64,000 nucleotides of DNA, taken from assembly GCA_001986395.2 (NCBI GenBank), contig MQVO02000021.1, positions 124,001 to 188,000 of the forward strand. Reading direction: 5' to 3'. Shown here piece by piece: positions 23,885 to 35,956 of this stretch. The notes under the pieces were generated by a model. It did no database searches, was not told the origin of the DNA, and saw only the letters and a program-made list of their open reading frames with translations. Position 1 is the first letter of the stretch; every line of letters begins with the position of its first letter. This DNA is from Irpex lacteus. Its lineage: Eukaryota; Basidiomycota; Agaricomycetes; Polyporales; Irpicaceae. The position numbers and the translations under genes were made by a program.

Positions 23885-24749
23885 TTATGCGGACTTCTTG
23901 GCAGCGTGCACGCTCTTCCTAACCGCGTCCGTCCTCCTCTTCTTGGCGATGAGGACGACGAAGCGCTGGAAGTCGGTGAGCGACCGTCTCTTCTCTGTTG
24001 CGGCGCGTTTCTGGGCCCAGGAGGACTTCTCCCACTTCTCGACAATGCCCTCGGCTTCTACCTGCTTCTTGACGACGCCGGAGCCGGCAGCGCGGGGGAG
24101 CTTTGTGAGACGGAGGGGGGTGAGGGTGAGGTGCTTGTAGGGGAAAGATTGGCGGGGGACACCGGTTGTGGGGCCGTCGATGATTGCCTGAGGTAGGGAG
24201 AGCGGAAAGTTAGACGTGAAGGTCTTGTAGCAGACGGGTAAGGAAACGTACCCGGTTGTGGTCAATGATCTCAGAGATCACGGCAATGTGACCGGCTTGG
24301 GGACCAGCCTTGAGGAGGACGACTGGACGGTAGAACAAGTACGTTGAGATTTCGTATACTTCAAAGTATTATAAGCATCGCAAGCTGCACGCACCACGTC
24401 CGACCTCGACGAAACGAGTGAAGTTTGAGTCTGTTGCCTGTATGCACACAAACAAGTAGGGTCAGCATAGCGGTCTGGAGGAACATACCCAAGGACCTCT
24501 AATCCAGACGTCGCTGTTATTCTTCCGTATCCTATCCTTACAGCCTTCCAAAGTCTTGCATAACCACTCTCCCGCCCGTCACCAACCGCATCCCGCCTTA
24601 CCTCAAAGACCCAAGCCAGCCCAATCAACACAACCTCATCCGTCCTTCAAACCGTCCATCCAGCCTCGTACCAGACCTTTCCGCCACTCAAATTGACACA
24701 GCGACGTCCTTCAGAGGTCCTAGAAGCGTAACGGGGTGCTCACCGGCAT
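23885..24749 (-). CDS. RPL14: 60S ribosomal protein eL14
   Basis: This is a component of the large ribosomal subunit. Four exons give about 140 residues: MP|ATDSNFTRFVEVGRV|VLLKAGPQAGHIAVISEIIDHNR|AIIDGPTTGV... It ends KSVHAAKKSA with TAA at 23885-23887. The N-terminal KOW-like fold (RFVEVGRVVLLKAGPQAGHIAVI) and the basic C-terminal helix (KWEKSSWAQKRAATEKRRSLTDFQRF) are typical of eL14. The first exon holds only two codons, ending at a GTGAGC donor, and intron 1 is about 300 bases, much longer than other introns here, as is common in ribosomal-protein genes. I looked for snoRNA boxes in that intron and found none convincing. Confidence 0.95.
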
Positions 24750-25192
24750 CGTGGAGTCTTGAGGGTGTCGGGGTCGTCGATATTTTGCGTCGGGGGCCTG
24801 AGGTCGCTGTGCGCTTGCGGGGCGCCGATGCGCTTGGCGTCTATGCACCAGAAATTTGCGTCACGTGTAAAAGATTGCCCTAAGCGCCGTTCAGTTGGGC
24901 TGGCGTCTAACGGTAGTTGCAGGCTTGTCCTTTCACCTTTTACTGTCACTGTGACTACGATCGACTGAAACTTGAAAGAATCCGGCCAACAAGGTGCACG
25001 AGGCGCGATTGCGAAGACAACAGGGCGTGCTAATGGTCCCTGGGAACAATGCACGGCTTTACCGGTGGTCATTGCTCTGATGAGTGGCCCGCAATGAAAC
25101 CAATATAAGCCATATAACTCTGCGCTCGCCACCTTGCGCTATCCTCTTTCTCGCTATCTACCCTTTCTCCTCTACAATCTACGACTACCGCA
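24750..25192. other. Divergent promoter region, RPL14 / F-box-like gene
   Basis: An open frame on the minus strand (24740-25132) overlaps the RPL14 start. It has no family resemblance and is more likely the RPL14 promoter and leader. A CT-rich tract at 25137-25190 is probably the leader of the plus-strand gene. Confidence 0.45.
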
Positions 25193-26748
25193 ATGGGCAA
25201 GTCTTCTCGCAAAGCTATCTCGTCAAAGACGTATCCTCGCCGCAAACGACGCGTCGCACCCCCTCGCGGCCCCAACGTTTCTCTCTTTCACTATCTCCCA
25301 AATGAACTCATGTATATCATCCGTGACTTTATCCCTAAATCAGACTTGCGCTCTCATATCGCGTTCCAAGCGTCCTGTCGACAAGTCCGTGTTCTGTACG
25401 CGCGCGACGAGAAGTTCTGGAAAGCCGCTTGTGTTGCGTATGGTATCGGAAAGCCGAATGCGAGTAAGGATTTTCCGTATAATGTGCCGAAGTGTACGTG
25501 GAGGGAGATTGCGATTCTGGTGGTGAACCATCAGGAGTGCTGTGATGTACCGGCGTGTGCAAGGTTCGTGATACCTGGTAAGTGCACCTGCTACATTAAG
25601 TACGCTGAATGAACGTCCCTAACTTATCTTCTTGTAGATCATCTCAAAGGTGCTGACTCTGCTACTTCCCATCTATGTCCTAGACTGAATTTTTGGCTCA
25701 TAGCATTGGGAAACAAAGTCAGAAATCCCAACGAAGTCCACGAGAAGAACATTCAATATGTGGGCTTCGACGCCTCCATTGACTTTGCTCTAAGCGAACT
25801 TCATGGGGTCTCTGCGCCTCCGCGGGGCATGGAGCCTATCACACTTGGCCAGGAAAAGTGCATGGTCCTACACTCTCCTGGCCTGTGCAAGTTTGCGACG
25901 TCACCTCCAATGCAAGATATCTACATCAATGGACTGGGATTCCGCTTGCTTGTGCAAAACTTTCATGGAGTGACTGTTTGGGACGTCATAGAGAGGATTG
26001 AATTGTTGTACGTATATCCTAAGGCACCTTTTGGGTAGCTGCTGATTAGAGCCTAAGCCGTTGGGAACATTTCTCGATCACGAGGCTATTCCTCGCATAT
26101 GAGCACCATCGCCATCAGCTCCCGTGTCTCAACGTGCTCAACTGGATCGACACCCTTACGGTCGGCCAATGCCTACCATATATTCAAGAAATGTATGTTC
26201 CATCCTCTCTTATGCTTTCTACACCACGCTGACTTATTCCTGAACACAGATTACGCGAACCTGGAGACTTGAATGTCGATATCTACCACGAATTACGAAG
26301 ATATAGGCCTTGGTTCGCCCAACTCCACCCTTCTCTACCTGTTCGCCGGCTTGTAATCGAAGCAGAAGAGTGCGTTTACTCGTAATCCATCTCAAATTTA
26401 TTGAAACTACAACTTATATTTATACCGTGCCGTAGCTTATTCGACCGATGTCGCGTCCAATACTTTATTCAGTATTTGACAGACAGGTTCCCGCACTTAC
26501 TTGGTGAACCATGGATTGCACATCTTGAGGAGTTTTCCTCCGTTGAGCGTGTCGTGCGAGAGCTGTATGTTCATCCATCATCCAATTATCCTTTCTTGGA
26601 GCTGATAGTATGAGTGACTCGTAGGATCTTTGAAGGCATTGAGGCACACCCTCGGCAGCCCCTAGATAAGTTCTTCGGTGCCGACTTCGACGGCAAGTGG
26701 AAACGTAGACCAGGAGTGTATACTTTGGATTCACTGACTAGTGAATAG
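25193..26748 (+). CDS. F-box-like protein
   Basis: The N-terminus is basic (SRKAISSKTYPRRKRR). An F-box-like segment follows at about residues 33-70: SLFHYLPNELMYIIRDFI, then SHIAFQASCRQVRVLY. Such proteins recruit targets to SCF ubiquitin ligases through Skp1. The remaining 300 or so residues have no repeat I recognise. Exons join at FVIP|DHLKGAD, RIELF|LSRWEHF, YIQEI|LREPGD, EAEE|LFDRC and VREL|IFEGIE, all short GT-AG introns, with stop at 26746-26748. It could be one of the many lineage-specific F-box proteins of Agaricomycetes; the target is unknown. Confidence 0.72.
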
Positions 26749-27108
26749 TACTGTAAATATTGTGTATTGGATGCACGATGGTTTGTATGTAGTATGAATA
26801 ATTGGCATACTCACTAGTATGTATTGGCCGTATAACTGTGTGTCGTCAATGCCCTCTCCACTACTTCTGTAAGTGGCCATATGATCCTTCAAGTCCGCTC
26901 TTCGTTCAACACCGTGACTGACGCAGGAATTTTCTCTAGAAGGGCGCCATGTGAGTACTGGCATCGTGAGTGCCTTCAAATCAGCCTGTATTAGTCATCC
27001 CGAGGTCTAAGCATGCAAGTTGTCTCTTATTCATCGCTTCGGCTAGCGGAATAGACAACGGGGACGGACAACGGGCAGGTCGTAATCGGATCACCGACCC
27101 CGACCGAG
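26749..27108. other. Intergenic, no gene recognised
   Basis: The left half is AT-rich 3' sequence. The right half is the promoter of the reductase gene. No coding feature is supported. Confidence 0.4.
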
Positions 27109-27116
27109 TATATAAA
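27109..27116 (+). promoter_or_regulatory. TATA box of SDR reductase gene
   Basis: TATATAAA sits 92-99 bases before the ATG at 27208, a strong consensus box in an otherwise GC-balanced region. It suggests regulated expression. Confidence 0.65.
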
Positions 27117-27207
27117 GAGAGGATGGCCAGCCTAACACTTATCAAACACATATCATCTCACTTATCCAGAACAACGCAAATACAACCCCAACCTCACCGA
27201 TACAAGC

Positions 27208-28598
27208 ATGTCTCTAGTCTTGGTGAGCACATTACCCTTCGGCTTTGATTTAATATTTATCGACTTTCTGCCGCTGTCCTAGCTCACCGGCATCTCCGGC
27301 TTTATAGGCTCACATATTGCCCATTTACTGCTGAAGAGTGGTTATAGAGTGCGAGGGTAAGAAGATAGTGCATACTTATGACGAAAACACTACAAACTGA
27401 TTCTTGTTTGGCATCCAGAACCGTGCGTTCTGCCAAAGTCCCAGTCATCCAAGAAAGATACAAGGCATACGGAACTGAAGTTGAGATAGTCGGCGTCGAT
27501 GATATCGTAGCGGGAAGCTTCAAAGATGCTCTGAAAGGTGAGCTTTCAAGGTTAGTAAATATGCGAGTGCTGATCGAAGTTTTTACTGTCTCTTTCAGGT
27601 GTCGATGCCGTGATACACTGCGCGTCCCCTCTGCCCGGAAAAGAGTCGCCTGAGGGTACTCTTGCGGTGCGTAAAATTTTGTCCTTTATATTATTGTAGA
27701 CTTTGACTGACAATCGACTCTATAGGCGGCTATCGGGGGTGCTTTGAATATCCTGAAACAGGCCGAGGCTGAAGGAATCAAGAATATCGTACAGATTAGC
27801 AGCTATGTCGCTGCCTCATCTAAGCCTCCAGGGCAGGAGACCGGATATGTTACTGACAAGAGTAAGCTTCTGCTGAAACATCATGTGGCGTACAGTTGAC
27901 AAGTGTATTCCTTCGACTGAACAGCTTGGAATACCATGACCCGTGAAGAGGCCGTAGTGGATGGAGTGGATCCGTTCGTCACGTACAGGGCCAGTAAGGC
28001 TCTCGCTGAGCGCGCGGTTTGGGAATGGGCCGAAAAGAACCCTCATGTTGAGGTTGCTACCAGTGAGCTCGAAGCTTTGCGCATACCATATTTTCCGTTG
28101 CTCACCCCTGCTCTGCCCTCAGTTCTCCCGGTTTTCAACTTCGGTCCCTTTGCCCCAGAATACGATATCCCAGACGCGAAGCTCGGCTCTTTCAGCACAA
28201 ATATTTTGCTGTACCAGCTCTTCTACCCAGATCTCCCTATCCCCTTCAGTTATGAATTCGTGGACGTGAGGGACGTTGCTGCGGCCACGGTCGCCGCGCT
28301 TCGTGCACCGCCCACCTCTGAAGTTGGTCGTAAGCGATTCCTTATAACCGCTGAACCTTGGGCCAGCAGCAAAGAGGTTGTGGAATACGTGTCCAAAGTT
28401 CGTCCGGAGCTAGCAGATAGGTTTACTGCTCAGGCGAAGGCAGGGGGACCTGCACCCAAGCATTACGTTGACAACTCAAGGGTCAAGGAGGTCCTGAAGG
28501 TTAAGCTCACCCCCTGGCAGAACACTGTCGTGGATGCTTACGATAGTATCGTTGCGTACGAGAAAGTTTGGGCGAGGAAGGGCCTTACTCCAAGCTAG
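27208..28598 (+). CDS. NAD(P)-dependent extended-SDR reductase
   Basis: This is related to dihydroflavonol-4-reductase, cinnamoyl-CoA reductase and yeast Gre2-type carbonyl reductases. The start MSLVL is followed after an intron by the dinucleotide-binding TGISGFIGSHIA (GxxGxxG). VIHCASPL is the expected strand-4 motif, and VTYRASKALAE carries the catalytic Tyr and Lys. Substrate-side motifs follow: FGPFAP and FVDVRDVAAATV. Several short introns are needed. One of 60 bases (28063-28122), inside an apparently open stretch, must be removed to give VEVATILPVFNFGPF, the conserved core. Length is about 330 residues, normal for the family. The substrate cannot be read from sequence. It lies some 3 kb from an O-methyltransferase array but on the other side of ATG14. 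Confidence 0.88.
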
Positions 28599-29113
28599 GC
28601 TATGTAGCCTATATGTCTTCATGTACGCCTAGATAAGTAGCCAGTCCCGTGTCTAGTGATACTTGCCAGTGAAGCTTGAGCCAATGTATATGTATTCTCA
28701 GGTTTGCATGGGATGGATGTCCGATTTGGACTGGTCCAAATGATGAGTGATTGAGCTTGATCGAACTGCGAGGCCGAACTTATTTGAAGCCACTGCCGGC
28801 TACAAACCTTCAAGTAGACATCAAACGCAGTTACTGTGACGTTAACTACGCCAATTAGGCATGCATCTTGGCAAAGTGCACTCATAAGGCGCCGGCCGAT
28901 GTGGCCACAGCAAGCGTTGTTTCACATAAATTGCCTGATATGGACATCGCCGTCATTGTTCTTCTAGCGCCTGTTATTACTCAATCAATCACTCGCGGTA
29001 CCGCAGCCACACCCCGGCTTAACCATCTACTGCCACCCGCATACGTTACTTTGACCTTTCAAGGGCTGACATCTCTTGTATCTTGAACACGTATTACTCT
29101 GAGACAAGGTTGC
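28599..29113. other. Intergenic, no gene recognised
   Basis: The 3' region of the reductase and the promoter of the next gene share the space. No repeat or RNA gene was seen. Confidence 0.4.
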
Positions 29114-31031
29114 ATGGAATGTCCGAACTGCGAGCTGAAGCAGCGACAATTCTATTGCGAGAACTGTCTGAAGCAACAGTAAGTCATTCCCCACAAGCAT
29201 CCTTGCCGAAACTTATGGCACCCTCTAGTCTATCTTCGTTTCGTCAGCAGATATCGCATGTTGCTGCCGACCGTGATGCTCGAGTCTCCGCAGCACAGCG
29301 ATCTCTTATAACTATTGTGAATCCAGCGCGTCTTCGTCGAGCGGACATCAGGAATGGAGAGGAGAGAGTGCGTGAGATATGGGAGGGCTTAGCTCATGTC
29401 AGAAAGATGAATGAGAAAGGTGAGTGAACACTAAGTATAGCATGTTGCAATGCCTACTACAACCTACTACAGCCCGTGAGCGCATACAACGTCTACGAGA
29501 AGATCTGGCGGCGAGACGACAAACCCTGGCTGTCGCGTCATCAATCACATCCTACCAGTACTCCAATCCTTCTTCTCAGTCGGTGTCGCCGTCTTCTGCT
29601 CCACGTTCGAACACGACTCTCCAGCGAACACCACCACAGGCTCCCTCTACACCAGTGCGCCCTCTGGTCACGACCTCAAGGAGCTCTCAACCGTTCCCCT
29701 CTACATCTCCTCAGAGTGCTCGTTCGGCCTTTTCTAGAGTTACAATTGTACCCTCTCCTTCTTTCTCACCACCTGGCGCATTCCCATTCAGCCGTCCCTC
29801 TCCTCCTACTATCAAGCCGGTTAACAATCCAGATGCTATCCTGGCTACACAAATCAATGAAGCCAGTTTCCGCTTGACAGAGTTATCTGACACCATTGCT
29901 CGCGCACGGTCTGGCCTGGTGCAAGAGCTCGTGGAAGTGTTCAGCGTTGTTGAGGTAGGTATATACTTCAAATACTCTTATTACACATCTGACCACTCCG
30001 CCTTTAGGTCGGTGGAAGACCACCGGTAGGCGGCAAAGCTGGAACAAAGGGAGAATGGACAATTGGGGGCCTTGTTCTTCCTGTCCCTGGCGACATGCGT
30101 CGTACGTCTAGCCACTACACTCCCCGTTGTAATGTGATACTTATTCCTTGTTTAGGTTACCCTCCGGACCACATCAATGCAGTCGTCACGAACACGCTGC
30201 ACTTCCTATTGTTGCTCGCATTCTACCTTGGAATCAAACTTCCTTTCGAAGTTGTCTGGAGCCGCTCTTCAACACCGCCGTCGTCCATCGTAACGTATGG
30301 ACTTGACAAACGACCGGATGGCCTACTTGGAGTCGGTACGCCTTGGATAGGCGCCACGAAAGGTAGCGAACATGGTGGCTGGGCTCGGTATGTGCGCTCA
30401 TCGAGCATATTTGGCCACGTTCTAACACTTTGCTAGCTGGTCTACCAAGCATCCTCTGCACGTATCTGCTGCACCACCGGCCAGCTCAGGTCAAATCTCA
30501 CCATCGCAGTCGCCATCTCGAACTTCAAGGCCATCGGCTCAGCAACGATCCGTTAGCTCTCCTGCATCCACGACACAGGGGAGATCGGCGCCTTCGCTTG
30601 ATGAGTCTCAAATAGAGGAAGAGTCAAGCACGTCTGCCAGTGGTAGTTCATTTACTACAGCTCTGGCTATGCTACTGTACAATGTCTGCTACCTCGCGCA
30701 CACGCAGAGCGTTGATGTGCCTCTCGCGCAAGCAGGGGAGGCTTTGAATAATCTCTGGGCAGTATGTTGTAGTCCGGAGCTGGGCAAGTAAGTGGTCGTA
30801 ATCAAGTCCAACAAGCATTAGACTGACGTATGATCCTGTTATAGACGATCTCATGCAACTAATCCTCTACTCCCCGCGCCTACACAGCCAACGTTTCCGT
30901 TGGACTTCGCCCAGCTTCTTCAAGCAACTGCTGCCAACCCTTCTCGCGCTCGCGCACGAATTGCTGGTACTAGAGCCCGAGTACGAAGTGAGACGATAGT
31001 TGAAGAAGACGATGGTTGGGACTTAATCTGA
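29114..31031 (+). CDS. ATG14: Autophagy protein 14-like PI3-kinase subunit
   Basis: This is a subunit of the class III PI3-kinase complex I that directs PI3P synthesis to the forming autophagosome. It starts MECPNCELKQRQFYCENCLKQ, the paired CxxC motif characteristic of ATG14/Barkor. The first intron ends at CCCTCTAG, giving LSSFRQQISHVAADRDARV. A coiled-coil region (KMNEKARERIQRLREDLAARR) is broken by a long Ser/Pro insert. The conserved C-terminal region follows: LVQELVEVFSVVE, then WTIGGLVLPVPGD, then DHINAVVTNTLHFLLLLAFYLGIKLPF. The C-terminal third has another Ser/Thr-rich insert and ends EEDDGWDLI. The cysteine motif favours ATG14 over its paralogue UVRAG/VPS38. The 3' end faces the O-methyltransferase array, 261 bases away. 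Confidence 0.85.
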
Positions 31032-31292
31032 TTGACCCTTGAATACGGACAATGTTTATACGTTACATAACGGAATCTCGGATAGACATACGTAATTTAG
31101 TACCTGTACGAATACTGTACATATTTGTCTGCAATGCTGTAGCATAGCTCATCACCACTTTACAAGACCCACTCATCCCACAATACACATAGGTGGATCG
31201 TTCTTGCACGCGATCCTTGGTTGTGATATGCACAGCGGTATAAACATGTGTCTTATTTGAAGGTTATAAACATACTCTCCCAGCACCATAGT

Positions 31293-33207
31293 CTAAGCGG
31301 GTACTGCAACAAGCTTCGAGCCCTGGGTGACCGTACCATCAGCCAGATAGACTCTGATCAGCTTCCAACCGCCCTGTTCAAAAAGCTTGTCAAACTGATC
31401 TACAGTACGCTCCGTAGCATTTATTGCCACCATCATCTGAGAGACCGATTGAGAATTCTGTTGATTAGGTCGGATTCATAGTAAATCGACGTACCTGCAT
31501 ATCAACCAGGATTGGGAAGGCGTTAGCTACGCCATGATTGGGGAGCAGAGGTTTGGGGAAAGAGTCCCCGGAGAGACCTTCGATATTCTTAGTGTTTTCA
31601 GGGGCTGGGCAGGCATACGATATAATACTGTCGATAATGACGAGTTGAGTGGTCGGAGCAGCAGCGTCGCGTAGCTGACGAAGAATCTTGATCGCGTATT
31701 CATCCGCCCAGTCATGGATAATGCAGCGCATTAAAAATATGGCTGGGCCATGCACAGGCTGCGGTGTAAAGAAGTCATGCGCTGAAAGGACTCGATTAGT
31801 CCGTCGGAAAGGACAACGATCTCGGGAAGCTTACCTTTCAGTAACACTCTGCCTGAGTCAATTGCTTCAGGCAGGTTTTCCTTCCAGTACTAGCAAGTAA
31901 ATGTTAAATTGGACATGAAGACAAGATTTAATGAAAATTCACTTACGCCAGGAGCACTACCAGTTATGACTGACTCTCTGTCTTGTACGATGAATTTCAG
32001 GTGGTCAAATGCCTTAGCGAGAGCCATCGTTTGCGTTCCTACACCTCCACCCACATCTACCACTAGAGAATCCTTGGGAAGGGCTGCCCAATCAAATCCT
32101 AGAGACTGTTTAATGTATGTCCATAGTAATTTCAAGCTGTCCACTCACCTGCCGTAAGTGCACCTACGGTCGCAGTATGAGTAAGCGAACCCATGGCTGC
32201 GCCAAACCGACGCAATCTGGTCGAATTCGCGGGCGACTCAAACCATTCCCACATCGGTACGTCGACGTTGAACGCCTTGGCGAAAGGAGTCTTTGCGGGA
32301 TCACCTGATGCACTCCAAATCGGATCGGAAATCACTTCTTGCAAATATCCAGCACCCTTCATGACTTCATCGGTACTATATATCACAGTGAGTGCATGGA
32401 GCTGGATGCCGGATTTGAGTGGTACTTACGAGTGACCGACTGCTGCTGCAAGACCTGATGTGTTATCGTACTTGGATTCTGGGCTGTATACTCGATGTCA
32501 GTTGGCTGACATGCGCCTTTGAGGTATTGCATACTCAGCAAGAATCGCGTCGACCGGTTTGCCCGTATCCAGGGCCGAAGAGACAGCATTGTTAGCGAAT
32601 ACGTCAGGAGAAACCTCCTTGAAGATATGGTGTGTTGCAAGCGTGCGAAGGACGCGGGCTAGATATCATTCAACGTTAATCTTATGTGCAAATCAAGGCT
32701 CAAAAGCACTCTCGCCTAGTTTCTCGGGATTGACCTTCGTGGGCGCAGCTATGTCACGAACATGAAGACCCTTGTACTTGTCAGAGATCGTCTAGGGCAC
32801 AACAGGAAACTTTACCTGGGGTCCAGCGGCTTTAAGGATCTCAACGACATGGTTCTCTACCGCAACTCGCAAACAGGCAGAAATATGGAACTTCGTCAAA
32901 AATATCAGTGCGTGATTCACACATACAAGAGGCTAGAAAGTACCTGGAAGCCTGACACTAGAGCTGTAACAGGAGGAGGCCGCACAGTTGCAATCAACTG
33001 AGATGCAGCAGCAACAAGGATGTTTCCCGCTTGCTGTACTTCAGCAGACATGCGAATCGCTTCAGACTGAGGGTCTGAGGGTCCGTCAAGGGATGGAAAT
33101 TGTTGCCCTTTTGCAACGAATATTTTCTCGATGCTGTCTACCGACGTTTTGATGAGCTTCGCTAGAGTGTGTAGCTCTTCCAAAGACGCGCGAACTTGGT
33201 CGGACAT
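31293..33207 (-). CDS. Class-II SAM O-methyltransferase 1
   Basis: This is a member of the plant/fungal Methyltransf_2 family, which methylates hydroxyls on small aromatic or polyketide-type compounds. It starts MSDQVRASLEELHTLAKL, an N-terminal helical extension, then a dimerisation/winged-helix region (VRDIAAPTKVNPEKL, RVLRTLATHHIFKEV). The SAM-binding motif I is VVDVGGGVGTQTM, followed by FIVQDRESVI. The catalytic His lies in RCIIHDWADEYAIKILRQL. The C-terminal motif is DKLFEQGGWKL...QGSKLVAVPA. About eight short introns share positions with the three downstream copies. A TATAAA at 33275-33280 is 68 bases upstream. The substrate is unknown, and no backbone biosynthetic enzyme lies nearby. 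Confidence 0.92.
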
Positions 33208-34036
33208 TCTTGTACTGCTTACGGATCAGGTTATCATTAAGACGAACAAAATCATACTAACTCACAAGGCAGAATTTATAAAAGCGACAGAATACTTCGA
33301 GGGGACAAGGCACGCTTGGTGAGGAGTTCGCTAGTGAAGGATGCCTTCCTGATTTAAGTATGTTCTTAGTGGCTATGTTGGGATGCATTGCACTGACTGT
33401 TGAGGAGAACGGGGGTGTTCGGTTATGGTGGGTGCGATGAGCGATACTGGTCCCTGAACTATAGTGATCGGAATTGCACCGAGTGTAGGCACAAACACAG
33501 CTGATAAGTGCACATCCTTTCGATGAATTTGCCTATAATCCGTCCCTTCGCATCGGATGGGACGGACTAACAGTCGAGCGGCTACCTCAGGAGAAGCCTC
33601 ATGTGCACGGGGCGGCCTGAGGCGGCATTCGAATCAGCGCCGCTAAGTCAGTAGCAAAGTGCTGAAACACAGTATGTCAGATATCAACGTGCAGAAGGCT
33701 CGTGATTTGCACGACTGAGTACACCGTTGAACTCGCTCCGATGTACTATACAAGCAAAAAGTCAGTAAAGATCACAAAATACACTCTAAAGCATACAATG
33801 GATTGCGATGATATAGAACGGACGCACCTTCATATGCGCCAGTTACGTGAATACTTACACGCAAAGCTATGCTGCGCAAAGCTTCAGCGTGAGCGGCTTA
33901 CTGTAACCTTGATGGCTATAGTCCGACTCGGACCACGCACCCACTCAGATGATGCATACATTTGACGATGATACATAAGCTGTCTCCATATAATTGCTTC
34001 CGTACAGACAGTAGTGTCCCTTAAGCTGATCTATTC
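33208..34036. other. Spacer between O-methyltransferases 1 and 2
   Basis: It holds the promoter of copy 1 and the 3' region of copy 2. A candidate leader intron (GTGAGT near 33265 to CAAG at 33209) ends one base before the ATG, but it conflicts with the TATA box at 33275. An open frame at 33702-33965 is not convincing. Confidence 0.4.
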
Positions 34037-35956
34037 CTATGCAGGCACCGCAGTGAGCTTTGATCCCTGGAAGATCGTGCCATCGGCTAGATAGACACTG
34101 GTTAGCTTCCACCCGCCTTGTTCGAACAGTTTGTCAAACTGATCCACGGTGCGTTCAGCAGCGTTGATTGCGACCATCATCTGAGTAAAAGGAAACTCAT
34201 AAACAATTGCGATTGCAGTGCGAAAGGCAGCGCACCTGCATATCAGTCAAAACTGGCAAAGCATTTGCGACTCCGTGATTGGGTAGTAAAGGCTTGGGGA
34301 AGTCATCTCCAGAGAGGCCCGTAATGTCCTTCGTGTTATTTGGTGCCGGGCATGCGTAAGCCATGATGCTGTCGATGACAATCAGCTTAGTAGTGGGACC
34401 GGCAGCATCCCTCAGCTGACGCAGAATCTTGATAGCATATTCATCTGCCCAGTCATGGATGATAGCACGCATCATGAAGACAGCTGGGCCGTGTACGGGC
34501 TGCGATTCAAAGAAGTCGTGGGCTGCGAGGGTAACTTCGCTTAGCATATGTCAAAAAGCCGGATACTAGGGGCTTACATTGTAATGTCACTCGACCCGAG
34601 GCAACTGCCTCAGGGAAGTTCTCCTTCCAGTACTAGGAGATTGTGAGTTGAAAGCGAAATATCTAATATTAATAAGTAGCTTACTCCAGAAGCACTTCCA
34701 GTTATGACCGACTCCCGGTCTTGAACGACAAACCTGAGGTGATCGAATGCCTTAGCAAGAGTCAACGTTTGTGACCCTAGACCTCCGCCCACGTCTACCA
34801 CGAGCGAGTCTTTCGGAAGTGCAGTCCAGTCAAACCCTAGAAAGGCATCAGTCTACAGTGATAAACGACTTGAATCGAGTGTTAACCTTTCTTGATCGCA
34901 TCGGCAGATGTAGCATGGCTGATTCCGGTCATTCCTGCACCAAAGCGACGAAGCCTACCCAAGTTATTTGGGGATTCAAACCATTCCCATATGGGCACAT
35001 CAAGATTGAAGGCCTTCGCAAATGGCGTCTTGGCAGGATCCCCTGACGCACCCCATACTGGGTCAGAGAGCACTTCTTGGAGATATGCGGCAGACTTGAA
35101 GACCTCATCGGCACTGTGTTCGATGGTGAGCATGCGGAGGTAGAAGCTTTGGACCGATTAGCACATACGAATGTCCCACTACTGCCGCGATGCCGGACGT
35201 ATTGTCGTATTTTGACTCTGGGCTGTATACATATCCTTAGTTGGCCATGCGAATAGATATGTGGTTAGACATACTCTGCAAGAATGGTTTCGATTGATTT
35301 GCCGGTGTCCATAGCCAAGGAGATAGCGTTGTTAGTAAAGACGTCAGGAGAGACTTCCCTAAAAATATGATGTGTTGCAAGAGTACGAAGGACGCGGGCT
35401 AAAGACATTCCGGCGTCAGCTTCAAAGGTGGCTCACAGCCTGAGGCCTGAAGGCCCGCTCACCAAGCTTGTCCGGATTAATCTTCGTAGGTGCGGCTATA
35501 TCACGAACATGGGCGCCCTTTGATGCGTCAGAAATTGCCGACGAGTTTGCAGGCAGACTCGTACCTGGGTCCCAGCGGTTCTGAGGATCTCGACCACGTG
35601 GTTTTCTACCGCAACCCGCAAACACGCAGGAAGGTGGAACTTCAACAAAAGTGTCAACGTTTCGCCCACATGAACAGCAGAAGAATGCGTACCTGAATGC
35701 TTGTAATAAAGGCCGTGGTAGATGGCGGGCGCACGTTGGCGATTAGTTGACTCGAAGCGGCAATGAGGACATTTCCTGCTTGTTGCACCTCCGGGGACAT
35801 GCGAATAGCTTCGGATTGTGGGTTGGAGGGCCCATTCAGCGATGGGAAAGGTTGATTGCTCGTAAGGAAAGTTTTCTCGATGGTATCGACGGATGTTTTG
35901 ACGAGCTTCACCAGAGCCCGCAACTCTTCTAATGAGGCGTGTACTTGGTCAGACAT
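34037..35956 (-). CDS. Class-II SAM O-methyltransferase 2
   Basis: This is a close paralogue of the neighbouring copies with the same exon layout. It starts MSDQVHASLEELRALVKL. Motif I is VVDVGGGLGSQTLTL, and the catalytic segment is RAIIHDWADEYAIKILRQL. It ends QGSKLTAVPA with a TAG at 34037-34039. Exon joins were followed through YWKENFPEAVASGRV|AHDFF and into MMVAINAAERTVDQFDKL without a frame break. It is most like copy 3 (shared VFTNNAISLA, TSADAIKKG-like and DDFPKPLLPNHGVANALPVL segments), suggesting a later duplication of these two. A leader intron is predicted to end two bases before the ATG. Confidence 0.92.

Noticed and set aside
24440..24743. Possible snoRNA in the long first intron of RPL14
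   Set aside because: Ribosomal-protein introns often host snoRNAs, but I could not find a paired C box (RTGATGA) and D box (CTGA) at suitable spacing or an ACA box.
24740..25132. 130-codon minus-strand open frame overlapping the RPL14 start
   Set aside because: No family resemblance. It covers the promoter of RPL14, and the two-codon first exon of RPL14 lies in a different frame.
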